NCBI GenBank assembly: GCA_910575245.1
Contig: CAJTEN010000041.1
Span: 1 to 36,346 of the forward strand
Source: Clostridia bacterium
Lineage (GTDB): Bacteria > Bacillota > Clostridia > Lachnospirales > Lachnospiraceae
Reading direction: 5' to 3'
Length of the DNA: 36,346 nucleotides
The number at the start of each line of letters is the position of its first letter. Positions within the stretch are counted from its first letter, which is position 1. Below are positions 24,358 through 34,453 of this stretch, one piece after another. The notes beneath the pieces were generated by a model. It did no database searches and was not told the DNA's origin. It was given only the letters and a program-made list of their open reading frames with translations. Both the position numbers and the translations under genes were made by a program.

Positions 24358-25773
24358 ATGGCGAATAATTGTAAGATATTTACTCCGATTGAGTATGTCA
24401 AAGAACTATTGGATGTAATCGGATATAAAGACCAGCTTTATGGTAAAAGTATATTAGAGAATTCCTGCGGTGACGGTAAGATTTTGATAGAGGTAGTGCG
24501 TAGATATATTACATTTTGCCAAAGTGTGAGTATGGATGATGAAGAAATCAAACAAGGTCTGGAAAAGGATATTTGCGGGATAGAGTTGGAACATGCTAAT
24601 GTGATTCAATGCAAAACGAATCTGGATATTTTGGCTAAAGAATTTGGGATTAAAGAAGTTTCGTGGAATATTATAGAGGGAGATTATCTGCGGATGCAAT
24701 GTGACAGAGGGTTTCATTTTGTGATTGGTAACCCACCCTATATTGTATACCGAGACATAGAAGAAGAAGACAGGACGTACTTAAAAAATAACTTTGTAAG
24801 TTGTAAAGATGGCAAATTTGATTATTATTATGCTTTTATAGAAAAGAGTATTATGGAATTAGAAGAAAATGGCAGGATGGCATATATCATTCCAAATAGC
24901 ATTTATAAAAATGTGTTTGCGGAAAATTTAAGGGAATATATAAAAGCATATATAACAAAGCTATATGACTATACTTATCAAAATAAATTTCCGGGAACGA
25001 CAACTTCCTCCACGATTATGTTATTGGAGAAAAGGACTACTGCGCAGTTCTCATATATAGATGTAGTTACAGGAAAGCAGGTAGAAATCAATAAATCCAT
25101 ATTAGGAAAAAAGTGGAAATTTACAGAAACAAAAGAGCTTAATAGGAAATATCGGTTTGGTGATTATTTTCAGGTGAATAATACGATTGCCACTTTATAT
25201 AATAAGGCCTTTGTCCTTGAAGAGTATACTACAGATGATAAGTATTACTTATTACCTGATGGATATAAAATAGAGGCTGAACTTGTGAAGCCGGCGGTGA
25301 GCAGAAAGCGGGGAAAAAAATCTCATGAAATAGCAATTATTTTTCCTTATTATTATGAAAGTGGTATATTATACCATTATACAGAAGATGAGTTTAAGGA
25401 AAAATTCCCTCAGGCAACAGGTCATTTAATGCGTTATAAAGAAAACCTGGAAAAAAGAGATGCAGATAAAAATGCAAAGTGGTTCGAATATGGGAGAAGC
25501 CAGGCGATTACAAAAATGCATAGAGAAAAATTGGTTATGCCTTCAATTGTTTCTTCCAGGGTAAACGTCACATTGGAAAATGAAGAGGTAATACCTTGCG
25601 CGGGTTTTTTTGTGACGAAAAATAGTGAGTATACTTTATCGCAGGCAAAAAGATTATTGGAAAGCCAGGGTTTTTATGACTATTTGGAACAGAGCGGAAT
25701 CTTTACAACGGGTAAGTCAAGGCGACTTACGGTAAAGGATATTGCAGATTTTACATTTGAAGATTGGGAGTAG
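24358..25773 (+). CDS. N6-adenine DNA methyltransferase (Eco57I/TaqI-like)
   Basis: This 471-residue enzyme of the gamma class has an SAM-binding motif I ILENSCGDGKIL (about 32-43), acidic Glu in CGIELE, and catalytic motif IV GNPPY (Asn125-Tyr128). The region after about 250 resembles the TaqI-like specificity domain (AGFFVTKNSEYTLSQAKRLL), ending LTVKDIADFTFEDWE. It would methylate adenine in a specific DNA target. It is the first gene of a compact run: six bases separate it from the large GHKL protein. It lacks an obvious nuclease domain, so any restriction would come from the HNH or HsdR proteins encoded downstream. Confidence 0.88.
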   Translation: MANNCKIFTPIEYVKELLDVIGYKDQLYGKSILENSCGDGKILIEVVRRYITFCQSVSMDDEEIKQGLEKDICGIELEHANVIQCKTNLDILAKEFGIKEVSWNIIEGDYLRMQCDRGFHFVIGNPPYIVYRDIEEEDRTYLKNNFVSCKDGKFDYYYAFIEKSIMELEENGRMAYIIPNSIYKNVFAENLREYIKAYITKLYDYTYQNKFPGTTTSSTIMLLEKRTTAQFSYIDVVTGKQVEINKSILGKKWKFTETKELNRKYRFGDYFQVNNTIATLYNKAFVLEEYTTDDKYYLLPDGYKIEAELVKPAVSRKRGKKSHEIAIIFPYYYESGILYHYTEDEFKEKFPQATGHLMRYKENLEKRDADKNAKWFEYGRSQAITKMHREKLVMPSIVSSRVNVTLENEEVIPCAGFFVTKNSEYTLSQAKRLLESQGFYDYLEQSGIFTTGKSRRLTVKDIADFTFEDWE

Positions 25774-25779
25774 CCTGTT

Positions 25780-28311
25780 ATGGAAAGAATTAATTTTGAA
25801 GTCGGAGCGAAAGCTGCCAGATTAATAGGGCGGGAAAATATTACGGATGTAGACGGCGCTCTGATTGAATTGATTAAAAATGCGTATGATGCAGACGCGT
25901 CTTGTGTATGTGTCTGGTTTGATATGCCCTTTCCGTATGTTCCAACTGAAGTATCTGCACATAAATTGCAGCAAATTTTGAATGAAAAAGACCGCGACAG
26001 TATATTGGCATATTATGAAAAGGATGACCAGGAAGGATTTCAAAAGAAGGAGGGATTAACAGAAGAAGATAATATTAGACTGCGTGTAATTTTCTCAAAA
26101 TACAACCGTCTTATTGTAGCGGATAATGGGGTAGGAATGTCATTATCTGATGTCAAGACAAAGTGGATGTACATAGGTACAAGTGATAAGGAAGTTAATT
26201 ACAGAAGTGAAAAGGGACGAATCAAGACAGGTGAAAAAGGGATTGGGCGGTTTGCGTTGGATAAATTATCCACAACTTCCCGGATGCTTACAAAATGTGA
26301 AGGGAATAAGCTGGTAGAATGGGACATTGACTGGGAACAGTTTGAGAATTCCAAGCTTTTGAATCAGATTACAGCTCAGCTTAATCAGTCAGAAGATACT
26401 TATATCCATACAGTGAGAAACATTTTAGGGAATAAATTTCCGAAAGCTTTCACAGATAAGCATGACTGGACGAAAGGAACCACAATTATTCTATCACCGA
26501 TCAGAGAAGAATGGACGAAACGTCTTTTTGAAAAGGTGAATACTAATTTGAAAAGTATTAATCCTCTTGGAACGGCAGATCCCTTTAAAGTGTTTATCCA
26601 CAATGGGTATTATCCGGAATATGATTATGAGACGGATGATGTATCGATTAGTGTAAAGGACTATGACTATAGGATAAAAATTTCGTTCGATGGAGTAAAA
26701 AGGCTTTCTGTTATATTGGGACGTAACGAGGTTGACATACATAAGAAGAAGGTACTGTTTAAAAAATATGGAAAGACGGTGAGCCTGGATTCGTTTTGGT
26801 CAAGGCTCTATTTTAAAAAGGATAAATACCATAGAGAACAATTTGCGCAGGAAGCTATTTTTGACAGGGATATGACAAAGGTGTTGAAAGATGACCCTGC
26901 CAAAATCAGGAATGTTGGATCCTTTGAGGCAGAATTGTATTTTGTGAAAAGTACGGGGAGTGACGCAGAAATTATTAAAAGGGTCTCAAAGAAAAGCAGA
27001 GAGGAATTGCTGTCAAAATTTTCGGGTGTGAAAATATACAGAGATAAATTCAAAGTCCGGCCCTATGGCGATGATGGGAATTATTTTGACTGGTTAGAAC
27101 TGGGGAAACGTCAGGCGGAAAGCCCGGGCGGTGTAGGAAGTGAAAGTGGATCGTGGCGGGTATTGGCGTATCAGCTGATTGGGCAGGTACAGATTGGGCG
27201 GGAACAGAACCCGGCACTTTATGATATGGCGAACAGAGAAGGATTGACACAAAACGATGAGTACCATATTTTTGTGGATATTCTTCAAGAGGCAATCCAT
27301 GTGTTTGAAACAGACCGTCAGGGATTTTACCGCGAATATATGAGATGGCATGACGAAATAGAGAAAACTTTTGGTGTAGACGCAAATATCCGGGCAGATG
27401 CTGTTGCCAATATGGAAGTGACAGGAAGAACAAAGAGTTACGAGAATAGCCCGGCGAATGATTTCAAAGAGGAAGATGAGGGAAATAGTAACGGATATAA
27501 TGGAAAACATAATAAATATACTGACAAAGAGTACCAGGAGACGGTATATAATTTAATGATGGAAGTGAAGGAAGTGCTGAATGCCAAACAGATTCTTCAG
27601 ATGCTCAGTTCTTCGGGTTTGATTTTGAATACTTTTTTTCATGAATTTAAAGGGGCTCAGGCGCATTATGGTTCCAGGGCAGCCCAGCTTAAACACCGGA
27701 TCAATTATATGATCGAGAATGAAAATTTACATCCGGGGGTTGTTTTTGATCCGTTTATTATCATTGATAAAATGGAATCCACGGACGAAATGCTGGCATT
27801 ATGGTTAAACGTGGCAATGGAGGGGACTCGGAAAGAAAAGCTGAACTCAAAACAGGTTTATTTAGGCAAAGAGATTGCAAAGATAATCAAAATATGGAAA
27901 GAACTGCTTGCTTCTAAAGATATTTTGATAGAATTAAATGATGATACAGATCCAGAAGTAATGTATACAATTGCTATTGCGGATTTATATATTATTCTGA
28001 ATAATTTTTTGTTAAATTCGGTATACTTTTTGGAGAAAACGAAGAATCCTGAACGGAGGATAAATATTATGCTGAAAGAACAGGAGAATTACTTTTATCT
28101 GAACCTGTGGAATAATGGACCAGAACTTGATGAGAAATTTAAGGATGTTCAGAATCGCATTTTTGAACTTGGAGAGACCAGCAAGGATCAGGAAGAAGGA
28201 ACCGGTATAGGTCTTTGGATTACGAGAGAGACTGTAGAACGGTATGATGGAATGATAGAGGTTTCCGGGCAGGAACAGGGCTTTGGGCTGGATATTTATC
28301 TGAAGAAATAA
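25780..28311 (+). CDS. dual-GHKL protein: MORC/Hsp90-like ATPase fused to a histidine-kinase core
   Basis: This 843-residue, apparently soluble protein carries two GHKL modules. The N-terminal one (about 5-330) has N-box LIELIKNAYDADA (Glu30, Asn34), DNGVGM (115-120) and GEKGIGRFAL (151-160), as in Hsp90/MutL/MORC ATPases. A polar, Asn/Glu-rich linker (about 560-600) leads to a helical segment with TFFHEFKGAQAHYG (His621), resembling a phosphoacceptor box. A second ATP-binding fold then shows NNFLLNSVYFL (741-751), WNNGPELDEKF and GTGIGLWITRE. The receiver gene follows 12 bases downstream, implying a phosphorelay. It resembles GHKL ATPases of restriction loci (paraMORC-like); family assignment is unverified. 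Confidence 0.85.
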   Translation: MERINFEVGAKAARLIGRENITDVDGALIELIKNAYDADASCVCVWFDMPFPYVPTEVSAHKLQQILNEKDRDSILAYYEKDDQEGFQKKEGLTEEDNIRLRVIFSKYNRLIVADNGVGMSLSDVKTKWMYIGTSDKEVNYRSEKGRIKTGEKGIGRFALDKLSTTSRMLTKCEGNKLVEWDIDWEQFENSKLLNQITAQLNQSEDTYIHTVRNILGNKFPKAFTDKHDWTKGTTIILSPIREEWTKRLFEKVNTNLKSINPLGTADPFKVFIHNGYYPEYDYETDDVSISVKDYDYRIKISFDGVKRLSVILGRNEVDIHKKKVLFKKYGKTVSLDSFWSRLYFKKDKYHREQFAQEAIFDRDMTKVLKDDPAKIRNVGSFEAELYFVKSTGSDAEIIKRVSKKSREELLSKFSGVKIYRDKFKVRPYGDDGNYFDWLELGKRQAESPGGVGSESGSWRVLAYQLIGQVQIGREQNPALYDMANREGLTQNDEYHIFVDILQEAIHVFETDRQGFYREYMRWHDEIEKTFGVDANIRADAVANMEVTGRTKSYENSPANDFKEEDEGNSNGYNGKHNKYTDKEYQETVYNLMMEVKEVLNAKQILQMLSSSGLILNTFFHEFKGAQAHYGSRAAQLKHRINYMIENENLHPGVVFDPFIIIDKMESTDEMLALWLNVAMEGTRKEKLNSKQVYLGKEIAKIIKIWKELLASKDILIELNDDTDPEVMYTIAIADLYIILNNFLLNSVYFLEKTKNPERRINIMLKEQENYFYLNLWNNGPELDEKFKDVQNRIFELGETSKDQEEGTGIGLWITRETVERYDGMIEVSGQEQGFGLDIYLKK

Positions 28312-28323
28312 TGGAGGTGGCAC

Positions 28324-28992
28324 ATGTTTTACATTGGTATGATAGAAGATGATCGGGCTGAGGCGAGCGCTGTTATGCTGTCTCTTGTTGTCAACGCCAA
28401 ACAATTAGGGGAAGATTTAGGGGAAGAGTCATTCAAGTTATATGATTTGGAGAAAAAAGAGAACTTCCGTGAGGAACTTTTTAAGAAGTTGATAAAGGAT
28501 GTTCAGGAGAATGTAATACAATGCCTGATCGTAGATTATAAGCTCGATACATTGGATGAAGTTTTAGAAGGTATTGAGGTAGTAAAATTTATGCATGAAA
28601 CTGTGCCGGAATTTCCAGTGATTATTCTTACGGATGTGCCGGAGAGGAGCAAAAAAAATGATCTGGCAGATCCGGATAAGGTATATGCAAAGGAAATATT
28701 TATGAAACCGGATGCGGCGGCAACAAAAGAGATGGTTTATCATATTATCCGTAACCTTGATCGGTATACAAAAAGAAGGGCTGGGTTGGAAATCGGAAGA
28801 GATCAGGTGTTGGATAAGATCGTTGCAGGACCGGAATATGATGAGGAGGCTTACGGACAATTGCTGGATATAGAGCGAGAGTTGAACCGATATGTTCCGA
28901 TTGAGATGACGGGAATTGATGAAGCATATAACATGGAGAGCATGGAAGATGCGCTGGAAATGCTTAAAGAGTACAAGAGTCTGTTGGAGTAG
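28324..28992 (+). CDS. receiver-domain protein without a recognisable output domain
   Basis: This 222-residue protein starts behind GGAGG, 12 bases after the GHKL-kinase gene. The first ~140 residues form a receiver-like fold with the full catalytic set: acidic pocket IEDD (Glu8-Asp10), candidate phosphoacceptor Asp71 in LIVDYKL, Thr103 in VIILTDVP and Lys128 in FMKPD. A long insertion (about 24-60) separates the first strand from Asp71. The C-terminal ~80 residues (YTKRRAGLEIGRDQVLDKIV to LEMLKEYKSLLE) are helical and show no HTH, so it is unlikely to be a classical transcription factor. It probably relays the kinase state to the neighbouring nuclease or restriction subunits (inference). Confidence 0.8.
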   Translation: MFYIGMIEDDRAEASAVMLSLVVNAKQLGEDLGEESFKLYDLEKKENFREELFKKLIKDVQENVIQCLIVDYKLDTLDEVLEGIEVVKFMHETVPEFPVIILTDVPERSKKNDLADPDKVYAKEIFMKPDAAATKEMVYHIIRNLDRYTKRRAGLEIGRDQVLDKIVAGPEYDEEAYGQLLDIERELNRYVPIEMTGIDEAYNMESMEDALEMLKEYKSLLE

Positions 28993-29001
28993 GTAAGTTA
29001 A

Positions 29002-29640
29002 ATGACAAATGAGTTTAAGAAACATACCATTAGAAGAACCTGTGACAAGGAATATAAAGATTATCATAATTATAAAGAGTACTTGAAAGCAGATTTTAAG
29101 AATCGTTGTGCGTACTGTAACATGCATGATGAGTGGATTATGCCGTTGCCATTTCAGATAGATCATTTTATACCAAGGGCAAAATTCGAAAAGGCCGGGA
29201 GAAAAGACCTAGATAATGACTATCGTAACTTAATGTATTCGTGCCCGGTTTGCAATAGATTAAAGAGTGATGCATATGATGGGGAAATACCTGCAAATGA
29301 AATCAGTAATCCGTATTTTCATAATCCTGTAGACATTGATTATAATACGATATTTACCAGAGATGAAAAAGGGCGGATCCAATCGGAAGACGAATTGGGG
29401 AAAGATATGATCAAGCGCTTGCAATTATATCGCCCGACTAAGCAGATGGCATGGTTTCTTGATGAATTAAAACAGGTATATGATGAAATTGAAAAACGTA
29501 TGCAGACAGAATCAGATATAGAAAAGAAATCTAAATTGGAATGTGCACATAGTAAAATCGGGAATGTACTATTTCGAAGATGGCAGTTCTTTGTACATAG
29601 TTTCGTAACTGAAAAGACAATGAAGGATAAGAAGAGCTAA
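29002..29640 (+). CDS. HNH endonuclease
   Basis: This 212-residue protein has an HNH/zinc-ribbon nuclease core at 36-90: C36-A-Y-C39, catalytic IDHFIPRAKF (Asp54-His55), then YRNLMYSCPVCNRLKSD with Asn76, the second Cys pair (81, 84) and Asn85. The zinc knuckle and DH...N...N pattern match active HNH enzymes. The C-terminal half (about 110-205) is helical and K/E-rich. It is placed 9 bases after the receiver gene and 27 bases before hsdR, which suggests it acts as the cleaving effector of the GHKL/receiver module. It may cut unmodified or invading DNA (inference). Confidence 0.88.
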   Translation: MTNEFKKHTIRRTCDKEYKDYHNYKEYLKADFKNRCAYCNMHDEWIMPLPFQIDHFIPRAKFEKAGRKDLDNDYRNLMYSCPVCNRLKSDAYDGEIPANEISNPYFHNPVDIDYNTIFTRDEKGRIQSEDELGKDMIKRLQLYRPTKQMAWFLDELKQVYDEIEKRMQTESDIEKKSKLECAHSKIGNVLFRRWQFFVHSFVTEKTMKDKKS

Positions 29641-29667
29641 AATGCAGAAATGTTTGGAGGTTGTGCA

Positions 29668-32600
29668 ATGGCGGTATTCAATGAAGATACAAGAGTAAAG
29701 ATTCCGGCTACCATTCAGTTTCTCAGATTGGATTACAACTATCAGTCGCTTAAGGAAGATGATATTGACATAGATTTTAATACGAAAATTTTTGTCAATA
29801 GATTCAAACCTGCGCTTGAACGGATTAATGGCAGAAAGTTTACTTATGATGAAATCAAGATAATTCTCACAGATATTCATAATATTTTGAAGAATAATGA
29901 TCTGGGGAAAGAGTTCTATAACTGGCTCATCGATCCTAAAGGCAGAGTAAAACTCATAGATTTTACGGATATTTCCAGGAACGATTTTGCAGTAGTGGGT
30001 GAATTACCATTTAGTGTAGTGGAAGGAACGGCGGAAGGTTCTTTCAGACCAGATATAAATATTTTGATCAATGGAATGCCACTGGCTTTTCTGGAAGCAA
30101 AGAAACCTAATAATGAGGGTGGTATTAAGAAGGAATTTGACAGAATGATAAATAAAAGGTTGAAGAATCCGGATTATAGAAAATTCTTTAATCTTATTCA
30201 ATTTGTAGCGTTTTCCAATAATATGGAGTATGAGGAAGATGATGATGCCGAAGATGTAAAAGCCGGTTCTTTTTATACGACGCCTAACGGAAATAATACA
30301 AGTTTTTCCTTCTTTAGGGAGGATAATGAACTGTACCAAACGGAATATCCATACAAAAACGTTGACATGGAAATGACAAAATTTGTGATGAAGGACTGTG
30401 GTTATCGTCCGTCAGAAGCAAATACGCCTGAGTTTATGGAGAACTTGAAGACCACAACGCCATGCAATCGTTTTGTGACATCTGTATTTGATAAGGAAAG
30501 GTTCTTATATTTCTTACAATATGGAATTATGTTTATAAACGAACAGGTTCCACAGAAACACATTATGCGGTATCCGCAGTTTTTTGCCACAAGAAAAATT
30601 ATCGAAAGACTCGAATCCGGCGGTAAAGGTGGAATTATCTGGCATACACAGGGTTCAGGTAAGACAGCTATTGCTGCTTTTTCAAATCGTGTAATCAAAG
30701 ATTATTATGCGAAGAAAAATATCAGTACGAGATTCTTTTTTGTAGTGGACAGGCTTGATCTGCTTACACAGGCAAGTATTGAGTTTACCAATAGGGGCTT
30801 AAATACGGTTAACTGCGTGGATAAGGTGTCCTTTACAAAAGAGTTGAATAAGACACTTTCGACAGATACAAATGGTAAATCGATTGGTGAAATTTGTGTA
30901 GTCAATATACAGAAGTTTGAGGGAAGGATGCCCGAGGCAAAGAACGATTATCAGGCGAATGTACAGCGGATTTTCTTTGTGGATGAAGCACACAGAAGCT
31001 ATTCTTCTACGGGAGAATTTTTCAAGAATCTTATGACCTGTGATCTGGATGCCGTTTATATTGCGCTGACAGGTACGCCGCTCCTTACACGCAAAGAGCG
31101 TTCCAATCTGAAATTCGGTGATTATATTCATAAATATTTCTATGATAAATCGATCGCTGATGGCTACACGCTCAGAATCAAGAAAGAAAATATTGATACC
31201 GTAGCAAAGTCTGAAATTAAGAAAAACCTGGAGATAGAAGATAATAGACTGGAAGATAGAGATGTATATGAGTCGGATGCATATGTAAACGCATTGGGAG
31301 CCTTTATTGAAAAGGATTTTATGAATTTCAGATTACAGAATTCTGATCCTGCGATTGGCGGTATGGTCGTATGCAGGACAAATCCACAGGCAAAGAAAGT
31401 TCATGAGTGGTTTAAGGCAAATTCTAAAGTAAATACCGGACTTGTTATAACGGATAGCAATGATCCCAGGCAGAAAAACATTAATCGAAATAATCAGCTT
31501 GATTTCAGGGATACGAATCAACCGGATATGCTGATCGTCAATTTTATGCTGACTACAGGATATGATGTAAAAAGACTGAAGAAGATGTATCTTTTACGAG
31601 GTCCGCACGCGCAGTCACTCTTACAGACGATTTCCAGAGTGAACAGACCCTATAAGTCATCTAACGGAAAAGTATACAAGTATGGTTATATTGTAGATTT
31701 TGTAGATATAGAGCAGGAGTATGATAAAACCATAGAGGCATACATAAAAGAATTAGAAGCGGATCTTAATGAAAACGGAGAGAATGAAGGATCTCTTGCA
31801 GGACTTGTTATTGACAAAGAGGATATTAATAAGAAATACCATAAGTATCTTGAAGAATTGGAAGATATTATTGCTACGGACAATCCAGAAAGATTTTCAA
31901 GGCAGTTGAGTTATTACAACAAAGAAACATTGCTCAAAATCCGGCGCCTTCTGAATGGGATCAAAGAATGCCAGACGGAATTTATTCTTTCAAGAGCAAT
32001 GGATTATTCGGATCAAATAGATTCTGACAAAAATAAGAAACTCTTAAAAGAAACACAGAACAGGATCGATTTTATCAATTTGTCTCAAAATACGGTTGGT
32101 ATGATGGATGTTATATCTAATGATGAGGTAGTGGAAATTCTATATGAATTTATTAAAGTAAAGGTTATTATCATGGATCTTGGACAGATTACACAGGATA
32201 ATCCCAGGTTCCAGAGATTTTCCAAAGTTGTCAGAGAGATTCAGGATGAAATCAAGAAGAATAAGAATAAAGGTGATATCAAGATCAGAAAATTAGATGA
32301 GCTTCTAAAAAAAATATTCAATGATCTTTCTATTTCCGATTTAAATGATCTTGATTCCATCACGGATGAGTTGTTGGAAGCGCTTGAAAGGGCAAGAAAT
32401 ATCAATTATGAGAATGAGAGATTAGCTGGTATCTATGGTGGTAACTATGCTTTTGTCAAAACCTATCAGGATGCGGTAGAAATGTATGCGGCAGACAGAT
32501 CAGAGATAGAACGCACGCTGGTTATCATATATGAAATGATAGAAGATATTCTGGATAAAGAAGTGGTGATGATTCAGGGCAGAAAGAATTTTGCAGATGC

Positions 32601-32715
32601 GGTCAAATCAAGAGCAACGAAAATTCTTTTGAAGGAGAAGTTATATGGAAAAATCAAAGGATTCTATACACAGCTTTTAAATGAACTTTATACCAATATA
32701 CAATTATTTAAGTGA
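29668..32715 (+). CDS. hsdR: type I restriction endonuclease subunit R (HsdR)
   Basis: This protein has 1,015 residues from the ATG at 29668, chosen because TTTGGAGG ends 8 bases before it; the upstream ATG at 29650 lacks a site. The N-terminal nuclease domain has Asp129 (FRPDINI) and FLEAKKPN (Glu143, Lys145), the PD-(D/E)xK signature. Helicase motifs are WHTQGSGKTA (Lys332), DEAH at 439-442, ALTGTPLL, and the second RecA domain with QTISRVNRPY. HsdR translocates DNA and cleaves it when bound to HsdM/HsdS at an unmethylated site. The length is typical of the family and all key motifs are present, so it should be active. Confidence 0.95.
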   Translation: MAVFNEDTRVKIPATIQFLRLDYNYQSLKEDDIDIDFNTKIFVNRFKPALERINGRKFTYDEIKIILTDIHNILKNNDLGKEFYNWLIDPKGRVKLIDFTDISRNDFAVVGELPFSVVEGTAEGSFRPDINILINGMPLAFLEAKKPNNEGGIKKEFDRMINKRLKNPDYRKFFNLIQFVAFSNNMEYEEDDDAEDVKAGSFYTTPNGNNTSFSFFREDNELYQTEYPYKNVDMEMTKFVMKDCGYRPSEANTPEFMENLKTTTPCNRFVTSVFDKERFLYFLQYGIMFINEQVPQKHIMRYPQFFATRKIIERLESGGKGGIIWHTQGSGKTAIAAFSNRVIKDYYAKKNISTRFFFVVDRLDLLTQASIEFTNRGLNTVNCVDKVSFTKELNKTLSTDTNGKSIGEICVVNIQKFEGRMPEAKNDYQANVQRIFFVDEAHRSYSSTGEFFKNLMTCDLDAVYIALTGTPLLTRKERSNLKFGDYIHKYFYDKSIADGYTLRIKKENIDTVAKSEIKKNLEIEDNRLEDRDVYESDAYVNALGAFIEKDFMNFRLQNSDPAIGGMVVCRTNPQAKKVHEWFKANSKVNTGLVITDSNDPRQKNINRNNQLDFRDTNQPDMLIVNFMLTTGYDVKRLKKMYLLRGPHAQSLLQTISRVNRPYKSSNGKVYKYGYIVDFVDIEQEYDKTIEAYIKELEADLNENGENEGSLAGLVIDKEDINKKYHKYLEELEDIIATDNPERFSRQLSYYNKETLLKIRRLLNGIKECQTEFILSRAMDYSDQIDSDKNKKLLKETQNRIDFINLSQNTVGMMDVISNDEVVEILYEFIKVKVIIMDLGQITQDNPRFQRFSKVVREIQDEIKKNKNKGDIKIRKLDELLKKIFNDLSISDLNDLDSITDELLEALERARNINYENERLAGIYGGNYAFVKTYQDAVEMYAADRSEIERTLVIIYEMIEDILDKEVVMIQGRKNFADAVKSRATKILLKEKLYGKIKGFYTQLLNELYTNIQLFK

Positions 32716-32779
32716 TAATGTGAGGGATTACTGGTTACATATATACATTATGCTGGGATACAACAGGAGGAAATCATAA

Positions 32780-34453
32780 ATGCTTGATATTTTTACATTA
32801 GAAAATAAGATTAAGCAGATGATCGATGAGATGAAAGGGCTGTGTCAGACTAACGGATTGGCGAATCAGGCAAGTGAGGAAGTCGTGATTACTTCTGTAT
32901 TTCTCTATAAATTTCTGAACGACAAATTCATGGCTAACATGAAGGAATTTGCGAATGAAATGAGCATGAGTACAGATGGAGTTCTTAAAGATGAGGACAT
33001 GTTTGAAGGATTCTATGATTCCTATCCGCAGGATGTAGCATTTAAATATGAGGATACGATTGAGTGTCTGATCAATCAGGTTGGAAGAGATGATTTCTAT
33101 GTGCTTTTTGATGATGCACTTGACAGAATCTCAAATTATCCGGCAAACGAAGAGTTTAGCATCGATACGGCAGATGGAGGGAGAAAACCGCTTTTTACAA
33201 GAGTAACAGAAAATGTAGAGGCGTCTAAGAGAAATAATTTTGCCAAAAATATATTTGGTATCATTAGCCAGGATAAATTTGATTTTGGTGAGGCATTTAG
33301 AAACAATTTTGATTTTTACAGTGCGATATTCGAGCATTTGATCAAAGATTATAATGTTGCCAGCGGAGTGTATGCCGAATATTTTACACCGCAGGCAATA
33401 TCGGCGATCATCTCCAAAATTCTGGTCGAGATGTCGCCTGTGGAAGATAAGATATATGATGTATATGATCCGTCGGCAGGCTCCGGTTCGCTGGTGCTGC
33501 ATCTTGCAAATGCACTGGGAAAAGGTAGCTTTGGAGATAAAGCGCAGGTCTATACACAAGATATCTCCGGAAAATCTTCACGTTTTCTCAGAACAAATAT
33601 GTTGCTGAACGGACTTACTAACAGCTTGGACAATATCATTGAGGGAGATACATTGGAAACACCCGCGCATTATAATGTACCTCATGATCCGAGTTCCGGT
33701 GTAAAACAGTTCGATTTTATTACATCCAATCCACCGTTTAAGATGGATTTCTCATCTACCAGAAATGTTATTGAACAGAAGTGGGAGGACTCGGAGATAA
33801 GGGACGGAATTAAGAGATTCTTTGCGGGAGTACCCAAGATTCCGAATAAGAAAAAGGAATCTATGAGTGTCTATCTGTGTTTTATACAGCATATTCTTTG
33901 GAGCCTGAAGGAGGACGGAAAAGCGGCAATCGTTGTTCCGACGGGATTTATCACAGCGCAGTCGGGAATTGAAAAAACTGTGCGTCAGACGATTGTTGAA
34001 AAACATTGGCTGAAAGGCGTGATTTCCATGCCCTCTAATATTTTTGCCAATACGGGCACGAATGTGTCAGTGCTTTTTATTGATAAGTCGAATCAGGATG
34101 GGAATATAATGCTGATCGATGCTTCTAAACTCGGGGAGAAGCGCAAAGAGGGGAAGAACCAGAAGACAGTTCTGCATCCTGAGGAAGTGAAGAAGATTGA
34201 GGATACGTTTATCAATCAGGTAGTAATGGATGATTTCAGCGTGTCTGTATCTTATGAGCAGATTGCTGAGAAGAATTATTCGCTTTCGGCAGGTCAGTAT
34301 TTTGAAGTGAAGATTGAGTATGTGGAGCTGTCGCAGGAGGCGTTCGAGAAGAGAATGTTGGCGTATTCTACGAGACTTGAGGAGTTGTTTGCGGAAGGGA
34401 AGGAGTTGGAAGAGGAAATTAAGGAGATGCTGGGGGAGTTGAGGTATGAGTAG
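32780..34453 (+). CDS. hsdM: type I restriction-modification methyltransferase subunit (HsdM)
   Basis: This 557-residue protein begins after AGGAGG at 32765-32770. It has an HsdM N-terminal helical domain (about 1-150), the SAM-binding motif YDPSAGSGSLVLHL (Asp230) and catalytic SNPPF (Asn317-Phe320), followed by KAAIVVPTGFITAQSGIEKT, typical of gamma-class N6-adenine methylases. The C-terminus (about 520-557) is a Glu/Lys-rich helix for contact with HsdS. It methylates host targets and forms the M2S core. The gap to hsdR is 64 bases and could contain an internal promoter; its stop overlaps the hsdS start by 8 bases. Confidence 0.95.
   Translation: MLDIFTLENKIKQMIDEMKGLCQTNGLANQASEEVVITSVFLYKFLNDKFMANMKEFANEMSMSTDGVLKDEDMFEGFYDSYPQDVAFKYEDTIECLINQVGRDDFYVLFDDALDRISNYPANEEFSIDTADGGRKPLFTRVTENVEASKRNNFAKNIFGIISQDKFDFGEAFRNNFDFYSAIFEHLIKDYNVASGVYAEYFTPQAISAIISKILVEMSPVEDKIYDVYDPSAGSGSLVLHLANALGKGSFGDKAQVYTQDISGKSSRFLRTNMLLNGLTNSLDNIIEGDTLETPAHYNVPHDPSSGVKQFDFITSNPPFKMDFSSTRNVIEQKWEDSEIRDGIKRFFAGVPKIPNKKKESMSVYLCFIQHILWSLKEDGKAAIVVPTGFITAQSGIEKTVRQTIVEKHWLKGVISMPSNIFANTGTNVSVLFIDKSNQDGNIMLIDASKLGEKRKEGKNQKTVLHPEEVKKIEDTFINQVVMDDFSVSVSYEQIAEKNYSLSAGQYFEVKIEYVELSQEAFEKRMLAYSTRLEELFAEGKELEEEIKEMLGELRYE

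Noticed and set aside
29650..29667. Upstream ATG as the hsdR start
   Set aside because: The GGAGG site lies inside this extension and is correctly spaced for the ATG at 29668.
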